A DNA stretch of 5,720 nt. It comes from Candidatus Cloacimonadota bacterium (GTDB lineage: Bacteria; Cloacimonadota; Cloacimonadia; Cloacimonadales; Cloacimonadaceae). Of the stretch, positions 1 through 5,649 are shown piece after piece. A program made the translations under genes and the position numbers. The first letter of the stretch is position 1; the number at the start of each line of letters is the position of its first letter. The notes under the pieces are model-generated. The model saw only the letters and a list, made by a program, of their open reading frames with translations. It was not told where the DNA came from and searched no databases. The DNA lies in NCBI GenBank assembly GCA_028681035.1, contig JAQUJJ010000189.1, positions 1-5,720 of the forward strand, in the 5' to 3' direction.

Positions 1-1049
1 CTGATTTGATCTTATCCTTAGCTCCAGATCCCAGGGAGAGATGGTTGCTACAGAAGCAATTGGAAACTACTGCGATACTATTATCTGAGGGGATTCTGAT
101 AAAAGAATTTCCATATCACAGAACTCAGATTTGCTCTTTAGAGCTAAGTGATGAGCTATTAATCAAGCTCGGGTGCGAAACTAATAAGGACGCAAAAGCG
201 CTTGCTAAAAAAATGAGTTCATACTTTGAAATGACTAATCCTCCGCAAAAGCTGGCTGATTTGATCATCCCTGAGGGCGATAAGAAACTGCTCTCGACTA
301 TCGCCAATAAATGTCATAAAGGTAATAGCGCTGAACTACAAAAATGGGGATTCAATCCTGACAAGACTACATCAAAAAAGGGCTTGATTGTCTTGCTATA
401 TGGTGCTCCGGGAACAGGGAAAACTTTTGCAGCTGGAGCTCTTGCAAATGAACTAAAGCGAGACCTGATCAAACTGAATGTGCCGGAGCTGAGAAACAAA
501 TATTACGGTGAGACCGAGAAGCTGCTCAAGAAGGCGTTTGGCGAAATGCGACAGATGGCAGATCAAAACCCCAATCCTCCCATCTTCCTGCTCAATGAAG
601 CGGATCAATTGGTGCATAATCGGATAAGCAGCAATTCTACCTGTGGCGCAATCGAGAATACCATCCAAAGTATCATCCTGGAAGAGATGGAGACATTTCC
701 GGGCATTCTGATTCTGACTACTAATTTGGAGTCCAATATGGATGATGCCTTCTTCCGCAGGTTCGATCTCAAAATGAAGTTCAATCTGCCAGATCTCGAA
801 TGCAGACGGAAACTGTGGAAGCTATACTTAAAAAAAGAAATACCGGGTGCAAGAGCTATCGACATCCAGATGCTTAGTCAAAGATATAGGTTCAGTGGCT
901 CACAGATCGCCTTGGTGGTGCAAAATGCCTGTGTGGAAGCTATTAACCGTAAGGGTTCTGACAAAAGATTATTGTTGACCGATTTGAGCAAATATGCAGA
1001 CTTGGAAAAACCTTGGATAAAGGGTTTGAGTAAGAGTATAGGATTCTAA
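1..1049 (+). CDS. AAA-family ATPase, C-terminal part (5' end outside window)
   Basis: This is a P-loop ATPase of the AAA class, which uses ATP hydrolysis to remodel protein or nucleic-acid complexes. Its substrate is unknown. Numbering from the TTG at 6, Walker A is GAPGTGKT (133-140), Walker B is IFLLNEAD (193-200), sensor 1 is the Asn of LTTN (240), the arginine-finger region is DDAFFRRFD (246-254), and a sensor-2 helix of the S-G-S-Q-I type starts at about 297. About 125 residues without a recognised domain precede the ATPase core. The reading frame stays open to base 3, and the TTG at 6 has no visible SD, so the true start probably lies upstream and the protein is longer. Walker B has Asn where most AAA proteins have Asp; from memory this NEAD form recurs in some bacterial AAA groups, so it need not mean inactivity. 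The next gene starts 14 bases after the stop, so the two are probably co-transcribed. Confidence 0.88.
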   Translation, partial: DLILSLAPDPRERWLLQKQLETTAILLSEGILIKEFPYHRTQICSLELSDELLIKLGCETNKDAKALAKKMSSYFEMTNPPQKLADLIIPEGDKKLLSTIANKCHKGNSAELQKWGFNPDKTTSKKGLIVLLYGAPGTGKTFAAGALANELKRDLIKLNVPELRNKYYGETEKLLKKAFGEMRQMADQNPNPPIFLLNEADQLVHNRISSNSTCGAIENTIQSIILEEMETFPGILILTTNLESNMDDAFFRRFDLKMKFNLPDLECRRKLWKLYLKKEIPGARAIDIQMLSQRYRFSGSQIALVVQNACVEAINRKGSDKRLLLTDLSKYADLEKPWIKGLSKSIGF

Positions 1050-1050
1050 T

Positions 1051-1057
1051 AAAGGAG
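1051..1057 (+). promoter_or_regulatory. Strong ribosome binding site (AAAGGAG)
   Basis: AAAGGAG lies six bases before the ATG at 1064, in the 14-base gap after the AAA ATPase stop codon. It is the best SD on the + strand in this window. It fixes the start of the nuclease-like gene and suggests that this gene is translated efficiently and independently of the upstream one. Confidence 0.75.
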
Positions 1058-1063
1058 TATATT

Positions 1064-1915
1064 ATGAGTCTATCAGCAAAAGACAAAGTAGGCAGCAAAA
1101 TCCGCTGCTTATTCCTAAGCGAGATAATTAAACATGATCCTACTATCCTGGATAATTTGGTCAATCTGGAAAGTGTTAAGGTGCCGAAAGATCCTTATAT
1201 TATACCCTGCGGTATGGGTAACCCCGAAGAATTGGTGCTTAATAGAGGAATCGCAGAAGACTTTATAACGGAACTGATTCAAAGAAACGGTATGAGCAAC
1301 TTCAAAGAATACAATGACTTTAAGTGTAAAATTGAGGATTGGTGGCTTGAGCATCCTGCACATGCCAATACTCCAAATTGGGATACTGCCTGCATTGCTA
1401 AAATTGATGGGCGCGATGGGCTGATTCTAGTGGAAGCGAAAGCCCACAAGGCAGAATTATCTCCAGAAACAAAAACATACGATAAAAACAGTTCAAATAG
1501 CGAAAAAAATCATGAGAGAATCATAGGTGCTATTGAGAGAACCAGCCAAGAGCTAAGGGACAAAACTGGCATTCAATTCAACCTAAGCGAACATAGCCCT
1601 TACCAACTGTCAAATCGCTTTGCATGGAGTTGGTTCCTCGCTCAAAATGGTATTCCAGTAGTCTTGGTATATCTTGGATTCATCGATGCTAAAGAAATGA
1701 AACGGAAACTCTTTATTAACCACGAAGATGTGGAAAAGTGTGTGAAAGAGCACTGCAAGGATAAAAATGGAGTTACAATCTACGTCCCAGACGAAGCGTG
1801 GAAACAAGAGCCTCTCTTCAATGATAATTACACAACCATGTACAGTGTCATCAGGTCTATGAACTTGACTGTTGGAAAAGCATCGATAAAGTCTATCAAT
1901 GGGAATAAGTGCTGA
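1064..1915 (+). CDS. PD-(D/E)XK nuclease-like protein of unknown role
   Basis: A 283-residue soluble protein with no signal peptide or membrane segment. The centre reads W106-D107, then about 15 residues later the hydrophobic strand ILVEAKAH with E124 and K126. This D...ExK pattern is the signature of the PD-(D/E)XK restriction-endonuclease fold. A later block, YQLSNRFAW (180-188), followed by the hydrophobic strand IPVVLVYLGFI (197-207), fits the second half of such a domain. I recall conserved hypothetical proteins sharing this WD / VEAKAH / YQL-NR layout, but not a named function. The ATG at 1064 is well fixed by AAAGGAG at 1051-1057. It follows the AAA ATPase gene by 14 bases and precedes the PHP/pseudo-DnaE gene by 55 bases, which suggests an operon. 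The fold is moderately sure; cutting activity and target are not shown. Confidence 0.8.
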   Translation: MSLSAKDKVGSKIRCLFLSEIIKHDPTILDNLVNLESVKVPKDPYIIPCGMGNPEELVLNRGIAEDFITELIQRNGMSNFKEYNDFKCKIEDWWLEHPAHANTPNWDTACIAKIDGRDGLILVEAKAHKAELSPETKTYDKNSSNSEKNHERIIGAIERTSQELRDKTGIQFNLSEHSPYQLSNRFAWSWFLAQNGIPVVLVYLGFIDAKEMKRKLFINHEDVEKCVKEHCKDKNGVTIYVPDEAWKQEPLFNDNYTTMYSVIRSMNLTVGKASIKSINGNKC

Positions 1916-1970
1916 GTACGATGGAATTGACCTGTGATCGAAAAGTAGTATCGTTTGCGGTAGTAAACCG

Positions 1971-3338
1971 ATGAGTTACGTACATCTACACGTTCATAGT
2001 GAGTACAGTTGGCTGGATGGAGCATGCATCATCGACGATCTGGTTCAAAGAGCTGTGCAGCTTAAAATGCCGGCAGTAGCGATCACCGATCGGAATAGTG
2101 TTGCGGGAGCCTCTCGATTGTGGCATCAGTGTATTAAAGCCGGGATCAAGCCCATCATCGGGCTAGAGATTGAAATTCTGAACGATCCCGGTGACGGCAG
2201 AGCCTTTTCAGTGATTCTGCTCGCCAAGAGCGGGGATGGTTACGCCAATCTCTGTCGGTTAATCACTCTGGCTTATGAGCATGAGGCTCAAGCTCCCAAG
2301 ATCACTAAAAGCCAGCTAAAAGCCCATGCGCAGGACCTGATCTGTCTGTCTTTCAGCGTGGTAGGGGAACTCTGCACCTTGCTTCTGGAAGATAGAGACG
2401 AGAAAACCAGGCAGGTTTCGGATTGGTACTACAACGTCTTTGGAGATGATTACTATTACGAAGTGCAAAACCATGGTCTGCCCAAAGAAGGGGTTGCCAT
2501 GAACAGGCTCTTGAACCTGGCTTATGAGACTAAGATACCTGTAGTGCTCACCAATGACTGCCACTACATGGAACGCAAGGACTCGGTTTCCATAGATGCT
2601 CTCAACTGTATCCGCAAGGAAATTGATTTCAGCCACCCGGAAGCCAAACGCTTTGCCTGCAATGAGTACTATTTCAAGACACCAAAAGAGATGAAAGCTC
2701 TCTTTGATTTCCCACCCCAGCTCACTAAAAATACTCTGGCAATTGCCGACAAGATTTACGTGCTAGATGGCTACATACCTGTTTGGGAAAGCAAGTTGTC
2801 CGTTGCTAGCGTGGTGAATATACTTAGGGGTTTTTCTCCCACTCTGAGGATCAGGTTCAAGCCCAACAGCACACACATAGCGGTTTCTTTGATGGACAAC
2901 AAATCTGCCGAAGTACTGGAGCATCTCCGCAAGCAGCTTCCTGATTTCGATCTTATTCACCTAACAGAATATGAATCCTGGACGCCCCGAAGCATCTATG
3001 CCGCTGTCTTGAAGGCGATGAAAGTACCAGAGGCGAAGATTAAAGAACTCTGCAGTTTGATCCCATCTGAGGCATATACCCTTCTGGAAGCTGTGTTGCT
3101 CAGTACCGATTTCTCCTGCCTCTCCAGCGAAGACTATGTGTGTAGCCAGGCTGCGGACATTGCTGATAAATTGATCAACACGTTCAGAGGTTCGAGAATG
3201 GTAAGTCATTGCTATGCTTTAATCCCTAAGGGCATTCCGGTTCCAATAGTCAGAGATAACGAGGATAACCTAAGATGCCAGTATGATTTCAATGATATTG
3301 TAAGAAATGGGTATATTCACTTGGAGTTTCAAGTGTGA
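1971..3338 (+). CDS. PHP domain plus truncated, catalytically degenerate DnaE-like palm
   Basis: 455 residues. Residues 1-270 follow the PHP domain of bacterial replicative polymerase DnaE (Pol III alpha) almost throughout: HLHVHSEYS (5-13), LDGA (15-18), a GIKPIIGLE block (58-66), YYEVQNHG (162-169), TNDCHY (194-199) and a YYFKTPKEM block (233-241). Metal-ligand positions H7, H9, D40, E66, H168, D196 and H198 remain, but the usual His after D40 is Arg41. About 100 residues of palm, including the GPGRGSAAGS nucleotide-binding loop, are then missing. The rest still aligns by eye: THIAVSL (301-307) sits where PDIDVDF should be, residues 339-365 match the conserved RDVGR...KLIP segment, and IHLEF (449-453) replaces the LKMDFLGL block. 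All three catalytic Asp are therefore lost. The protein ends before the fingers, and no coding continuation is seen downstream. The start matches the DnaE N-terminus, but no clear SD precedes it. A phosphoesterase or regulatory role is possible; polymerase activity is unlikely. A decayed but still open gene is the alternative. Confidence 0.85.
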   Translation: MSYVHLHVHSEYSWLDGACIIDDLVQRAVQLKMPAVAITDRNSVAGASRLWHQCIKAGIKPIIGLEIEILNDPGDGRAFSVILLAKSGDGYANLCRLITLAYEHEAQAPKITKSQLKAHAQDLICLSFSVVGELCTLLLEDRDEKTRQVSDWYYNVFGDDYYYEVQNHGLPKEGVAMNRLLNLAYETKIPVVLTNDCHYMERKDSVSIDALNCIRKEIDFSHPEAKRFACNEYYFKTPKEMKALFDFPPQLTKNTLAIADKIYVLDGYIPVWESKLSVASVVNILRGFSPTLRIRFKPNSTHIAVSLMDNKSAEVLEHLRKQLPDFDLIHLTEYESWTPRSIYAAVLKAMKVPEAKIKELCSLIPSEAYTLLEAVLLSTDFSCLSSEDYVCSQAADIADKLINTFRGSRMVSHCYALIPKGIPVPIVRDNEDNLRCQYDFNDIVRNGYIHLEFQV

Positions 3339-3416
3339 CATATGCCCATTAATCAATGAATTAAATGAAAAGTATAAGTTATGGCAATAGCATTTTATCA
3401 AAGGAGATAAAGGAAA

Positions 3417-3650
3417 ATGAGAACATTAAAACATGTCGCTGCTTTTGTGCTCGTATTTTTGGGATTGACATTTATTATATCTGCACTAGGTTTGATTACT
3501 TCAAGAGTGTGGATATACTTCTTCAGCTTTATGGCTGTCGGTATATTATTGCTCATACTAGGGAACAAAATGAACAAGCCTTTTTTGGAAGAAAGAAAGG
3601 CTAAAAAGCTGGAGAGAAGCAGTGGAGTATCCAATGAAAGAAAAGAATGA
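3417..3650 (+). CDS. Small two-helix membrane protein, function unknown
   Basis: A 77-residue protein with two hydrophobic stretches (about 7-27 and 31-49) separated by a short polar turn containing Arg30, then a strongly charged tail rich in Lys, Glu and Arg (51-77). This predicts a small helical hairpin in the inner membrane with its tail probably in the cytoplasm. AAGGAG at 3401-3406 lies ten bases before the ATG. An overlapping ORF in another frame (3365-3604) is less credible because it lacks such an SD and gives a cysteine-rich, non-periodic sequence. No family is recognised. It stands 78 bases after the pseudo-DnaE gene, and a weak TATAAG at 3373-3378 could give it its own promoter. 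There is no functional link to its neighbours in the sequence. Confidence 0.7.
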   Translation: MRTLKHVAAFVLVFLGLTFIISALGLITSRVWIYFFSFMAVGILLLILGNKMNKPFLEERKAKKLERSSGVSNERKE

Positions 3651-3690
3651 TACGAACGCCAACAGAAACGGCAAGCATATCCAGGTGTAA
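3634..3690 (+). CDS. Possible 18-residue micro-ORF overlapping the end of the membrane protein gene
   Basis: The ATG at 3634 opens an 18-codon ORF, MKEKNDTNANRNGKHIQV, ending at TAA 3688-3690. It overlaps the last 17 bases of the membrane-protein gene in another frame. GTGGAG ends at 3627, six bases before the ATG, which is a good SD placement and would allow translational coupling. The peptide is short, very polar and matches nothing I know. It could equally be chance or the remnant of a lost gene. Confidence 0.22.
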   Translation: MKEKNDTNANRNGKHIQV

Positions 3691-3763
3691 TGATTAATAA
3701 CTGATAGCTAGGCTGTTACAGTAGGATGATGGAGAACAATCTGATAGGAATAGCATAATTAAA

Positions 3764-3805
3764 AATGAGTGGGGTGCTATAATAAATTGCACCCCTTATC
3801 TCATT
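3764..3805 (-). terminator. Long hairpin, likely rho-independent terminator for the minus-strand genes
   Basis: The inner stem GGGGTGC (3771-3777) pairs perfectly with GCACCCC (3789-3795) around an 11-base AT-rich loop. An outer stem AATGAG (3764-3769) pairs with CTCATT (3800-3805) across a 1-by-4 internal loop. On the minus strand the stem is followed by a T-rich run (CATTTTTAATT), as in an intrinsic terminator. On the plus strand the following bases are less T-rich, so termination in that direction, about 115 bases after the membrane-protein gene, would be weaker. The position between converging genes fits a shared terminator. Confidence 0.55.
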
Positions 3806-3844
3806 GGCTATGCTTAATAAAACTCAAAAGACTCTAATAGCCAA
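3804..3844. repeat. Perfect 8-bp inverted repeat, 25-base loop
   Basis: TTGGCTAT (3804-3811) is exactly complementary to ATAGCCAA (3837-3844). It abuts the outer stem of the hairpin at 3764-3805. No T-run follows on either strand, so it is not a terminator by itself. Confidence 0.4.
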
Positions 3845-3880
3845 ATTTCCAGGCTGGTGGGATATGCAGTTCATTTTTGA

Positions 3881-3914
3881 AGTATTAGCGTCAATATCCG
3901 TTTAAGCTAATGCT
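3881..3914. repeat. 9-bp inverted repeat with one G-T wobble, 16-base loop
   Basis: AGTATTAGC (3881-3889) pairs with GCTAATGCT (3906-3914), with one G-T wobble. It is the third stem-forming repeat within 150 bases and lies between the minus-strand micro-ORF and the terminator. It could form in an RNA transcribed from either strand. No function is evident. Confidence 0.4.
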
Positions 3915-3970
3915 CTGATCATCGGAACATGTGGCCACTAAACTGCGGACTAATGGCTCTATTTGTCAGG

Positions 3971-4051
3971 CTATTCATTTCTTTCGAGTTCAACAGCTAA
4001 GCTTCCAATCAGTCTTTTTATCCAATAGGCAGGTCTTGGGAGTAGCTGCAT
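3971..4051 (-). CDS. Candidate 26-residue small protein
   Basis: The ATG at 4051 (minus strand) opens 26 codons beginning MQLLPRPAYWIKRLIG and ending at TAG (3973-3971). GGAG lies five bases before the ATG, within AAGGATTGGAG, which is a well-placed SD. The ORF begins 34 bases after the stop of the peptidase-like gene on the same strand, as expected for the last gene of an operon. The peptide has a short basic and hydrophobic middle and an acidic end. The same frame stays open upstream into the tail of the preceding gene, so it could also be the remnant of a longer frame joined by a frameshift. No family is recognised. Confidence 0.4.
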   Translation of the reverse strand: MQLLPRPAYWIKRLIGSLAVELERNE

Positions 4052-4085
4052 TGTGTCTCCAATCCTTATTGTAATTATCGCTGTC

Positions 4086-4754
4086 CTACCTGCTGAAAAC
4101 CATAATGCAATGATTAGACGATTTCATCAGATCATGCCTGATACTTCGCCATCTTCTGCTCCAAATAGGCCCGGTCATTTTATCCTGAATCTTGTTGGCT
4201 AAGTCCTCATTTACCAGAGAAACAGCCGTTCTCATCCAATCTTTAATGGGATTGTATTCTGAGTGTTCCCCCAAAACTATCCAACGCTGTATTTCAGCTG
4301 AGGTATCATAAGGTTTTGCAGGCGATACGGAATGCTCAAAGTAGCCGAGCACCACATTGTAATGATTTTCCAGATGATAGATAAACGCATGATCGTCTCT
4401 TGCGATATCATCTTTAAACTTAGAGATCACCAAAGAATTGTGGGAATAGTCTTTCACGTCCTTAGCGCTTAGATATATGGAGCAATTGCCCCGAAGCTTG
4501 TAATGTTTGGTTAGCCGATCAAACCAGCCCATTACAGTATTATTGCCCGCATTTAATTTGGAGCCGATATCATTAATATTAAGCCCCATGATTGAAGCAA
4601 GCTCCAGGGGTGATTTTATTCCACCAAGCTGATCCGCATAAAGATAGTTAAATACTGCAGTCAGAGATGCTATCGAGCATCCATTTTCATATTGGGGGCG
4701 AGAGATGCACTCCAGCATCTTGGTATTGATGTAACGGTCGTGTGTGTTTTTCAT
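4086..4754 (-). CDS. Papain-fold cysteine peptidase-like protein (C39-like or phytochelatin-synthase-like)
   Basis: 222 residues. QYENGCSIASLTAVFNYLY (21-39) has the layout of a papain-like nucleophile site: an upstream polar residue, then Cys26 at the start of a hydrophobic helix. A second block, NHYNVVLGYF, resembles the strand carrying the catalytic His, and the later WIVLGEHSEYNP could supply the third residue, although the usual Asp is not obvious there. This C...H order suits C39-like peptidases and phytochelatin-synthase relatives. Sequence alone does not separate them, and the substrate is unknown. There is no signal peptide, transmembrane segment or transporter gene nearby, so a cytoplasmic role is likely, unlike classical C39 bacteriocin exporters. 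The ATG at 4754 is preceded by AAGAGGT with five-base spacing. It lies 156 bases downstream of the second nuclease-like gene on the same strand and may have its own promoter. Confidence 0.72.
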   Translation of the reverse strand: MKNTHDRYINTKMLECISRPQYENGCSIASLTAVFNYLYADQLGGIKSPLELASIMGLNINDIGSKLNAGNNTVMGWFDRLTKHYKLRGNCSIYLSAKDVKDYSHNSLVISKFKDDIARDDHAFIYHLENHYNVVLGYFEHSVSPAKPYDTSAEIQRWIVLGEHSEYNPIKDWMRTAVSLVNEDLANKIQDKMTGPIWSRRWRSIRHDLMKSSNHCIMVFSR

Positions 4755-4792
4755 GGATTACCTCTTTTCTTAGGTCAATGGGACACAATATA

Positions 4793-4821
4793 ATGATAGT
4801 ATTTCCCTATGTGTTTTTCTA
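4793..4821 (-). promoter_or_regulatory. Possible sigma-70-type promoter for the peptidase-like gene
   Basis: On the minus strand TAGAAA (4821-4816), a 17-base spacer and TATCAT (4798-4793) match the -35 and -10 consensus at four and five of six positions. Transcription would begin near 4786, giving a leader of about 30 bases before the ATG at 4754. The region is AT-rich, so chance matches are likely. Confidence 0.3.
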
Positions 4822-4826
4822 CATAA

Positions 4827-4886
4827 AGATGAGAGAAGTAACCTTCTGTTAATTAGCTTAACATATCGCATCCACAACTCTCATCT
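4827..4886. repeat. Perfect 9-bp inverted repeat in the gap between the two minus-strand genes
   Basis: AGATGAGAG (4827-4835) is exactly complementary to CTCTCATCT (4878-4886), 42 bases apart. Inside the loop GTTAA (4848-4852) and TTAAC (4858-4862) form a smaller dyad. The AGAT end of the outer arm can instead pair with the neighbouring ATCT across four bases (ATCTAAAAAGAT, 4883-4894), so two exclusive stems are possible. On the minus strand the outer stem is followed by a short T-rich stretch. It could be a weak terminator or leader structure, or an operator. Confidence 0.4.
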
Positions 4887-4887
4887 A

Positions 4888-4915
4888 AAAAGATAGACTT
4901 CCGTCAAAATCTATA
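4888..4915 (-). terminator. Weak terminator-like hairpin overlapping the stop of the second nuclease-like gene
   Basis: On the minus strand ATAGA, beginning in the stop-codon region, pairs with TCTAT and is followed by CTTTTTAG. Inside the loop, GAC-GGAA-GTC could form a small GNRA-type hairpin. The stem is short and AT-rich, so termination would be partial at best, allowing some read-through into the peptidase-like gene. Confidence 0.25.
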
Positions 4916-5609
4916 TGTTATCTAACTGGTTTGCCAGATTCCTGAAATATGGTGTTCTGCCACGACCATCCATATGTCCCTTAATATGAATCCCTTTATC
5001 AGCAGCACATTGCATTGCGGCTTTGTTAATACCCTGACTGTTTACGAATAAAGCACAATCTTTCTTTATCTCATTTCCCATTCTATCATACAATTTACCT
5101 GAAAGCATATCAGTCTTACGTTTGAAACTGTCGTCGTTTACAATACCTCCTCTAACATCTTTGTTTTCCATAACTATACGCTTACCGCCTGGTGTTTCTG
5201 CATACATGTCAATATCAGTTCTTTGCCCCTTATCATTGTAAGCTACTTTATCTACTGCCAATACTTTCAAACCAGCTTCTTTTGCCCTTAAAGCATTTAT
5301 CATTTCAGCATAGTATCCACGCGCTGAATGCTCGTTTGCACTTAAAGTCTTTTCACGCAGGCTTAGGTAACCTTCAACATCTTTTAATGCCGGCTCGATT
5401 CTATTTCTTAGCAATGTAAGCCTACTCTCATGCTCTTTATAGCATGGTCTCTCAACAGCTCTCGCTTCAAAAGATTGGAAATCGTTTCCCGGTTCCCTAA
5501 TTTCTTTAGCTATATCTGGATTAAAAGATTCACCTTTCAATACTTCAGGGCTATTTGCGTTTACCTGTGTCTCTGCTTTTTGCACATCGGCTATTTCTTT
5601 AATTTGCAT
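4911..5609 (-). CDS. Second PD-(D/E)XK nuclease-like protein
   Basis: 232 residues from the ATG at 5609. I chose this start over an ATG 26 codons upstream because GGGGAGGAAG ends four bases before it, and the upstream extension would cover a TATAAT box. The N-terminal 90 residues are polar, charged and unrecognised. The C-terminal part has a helix GYYAEMINALRAKEAG (98-113), the strand TDIDMYA with D132 and D134 (131-137), and IVMENKDV with E148 and K150 (145-152). Helix, DxD and then ExK is the classical order of Holliday-resolvase-like and restriction-like nuclease folds. The strand pair resembles nuclease tips of some polymorphic toxins, but no secretion signal is seen. A CALFVN strand (185-190) and a basic tail follow. 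It shares no obvious sequence with the nuclease-like gene at 1064-1915. Target, activity and any immunity partner are unknown. Confidence 0.78.
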   Translation of the reverse strand: MQIKEIADVQKAETQVNANSPEVLKGESFNPDIAKEIREPGNDFQSFEARAVERPCYKEHESRLTLLRNRIEPALKDVEGYLSLREKTLSANEHSARGYYAEMINALRAKEAGLKVLAVDKVAYNDKGQRTDIDMYAETPGGKRIVMENKDVRGGIVNDDSFKRKTDMLSGKLYDRMGNEIKKDCALFVNSQGINKAAMQCAADKGIHIKGHMDGRGRTPYFRNLANQLDNI

Positions 5610-5619
5610 TTTACTTCCT
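5610..5619 (-). promoter_or_regulatory. Strong Shine-Dalgarno deciding the start at 5609
   Basis: On the minus strand GGGGAGGAAG is followed by a few A/T bases and the ATG at 5609. The match to the anti-SD is far better than anything before the in-frame ATG at 5687, which would add a 26-residue hydrophobic and basic extension. Confidence 0.65.
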
Positions 5620-5643
5620 CCCCTATACGAGATTATTTTTGTA

Positions 5644-5649
5644 ATTATA
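5644..5649 (-). promoter_or_regulatory. Consensus -10 box (TATAAT) upstream of the second nuclease-like gene
   Basis: An exact TATAAT on the minus strand lies 35 bases before the ATG at 5609. No good -35 hexamer is found 16-18 bases further upstream, where GC-richer sequence sits. The promoter may be activator-dependent, or the match may be chance. Confidence 0.3.

Larger units (their letters stand above)
3651..4085. other. Gene-poor convergent spacer
   Basis: This 435-base stretch separates the + strand block from the - strand block. It holds the end of the possible micro-ORF (to 3690), a terminator-like hairpin (3764-3805), two further inverted repeats (3804-3844 and 3881-3914), and a 26-codon minus-strand ORF (3971-4051). 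I see no gene, RNA or mobile element in 3691-3763 or 3915-3970. Confidence 0.6.

Noticed and set aside
2316..2636. 106-codon minus-strand ORF inside the pseudo-DnaE gene
   Set aside because: Antisense shadow of a well-supported coding region with clear DnaE PHP similarity.
3318..3335. CACTTG/CAAGTG 6-bp hairpin just before the pseudo-DnaE stop codon
   Set aside because: Lies in coding sequence and lacks a following T-run, so not a convincing terminator.
3365..3604. 79-codon ORF on + strand upstream of and overlapping the membrane protein gene
   Set aside because: No SD before its ATG, an unconvincing Cys- and Tyr-rich product, and it overlaps a frame with a good SD and clear membrane-helix pattern.
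3824..3874. 16-codon minus-strand ORF (MNCISHQPGNLAIRVF)
   Set aside because: No SD, very short, and lies among the inverted repeats; its protein-like look is not enough to call a gene.
3931..3938. GTGGCCAC 8-bp palindrome
   Set aside because: A single short palindrome is expected by chance and no partner copy was seen.
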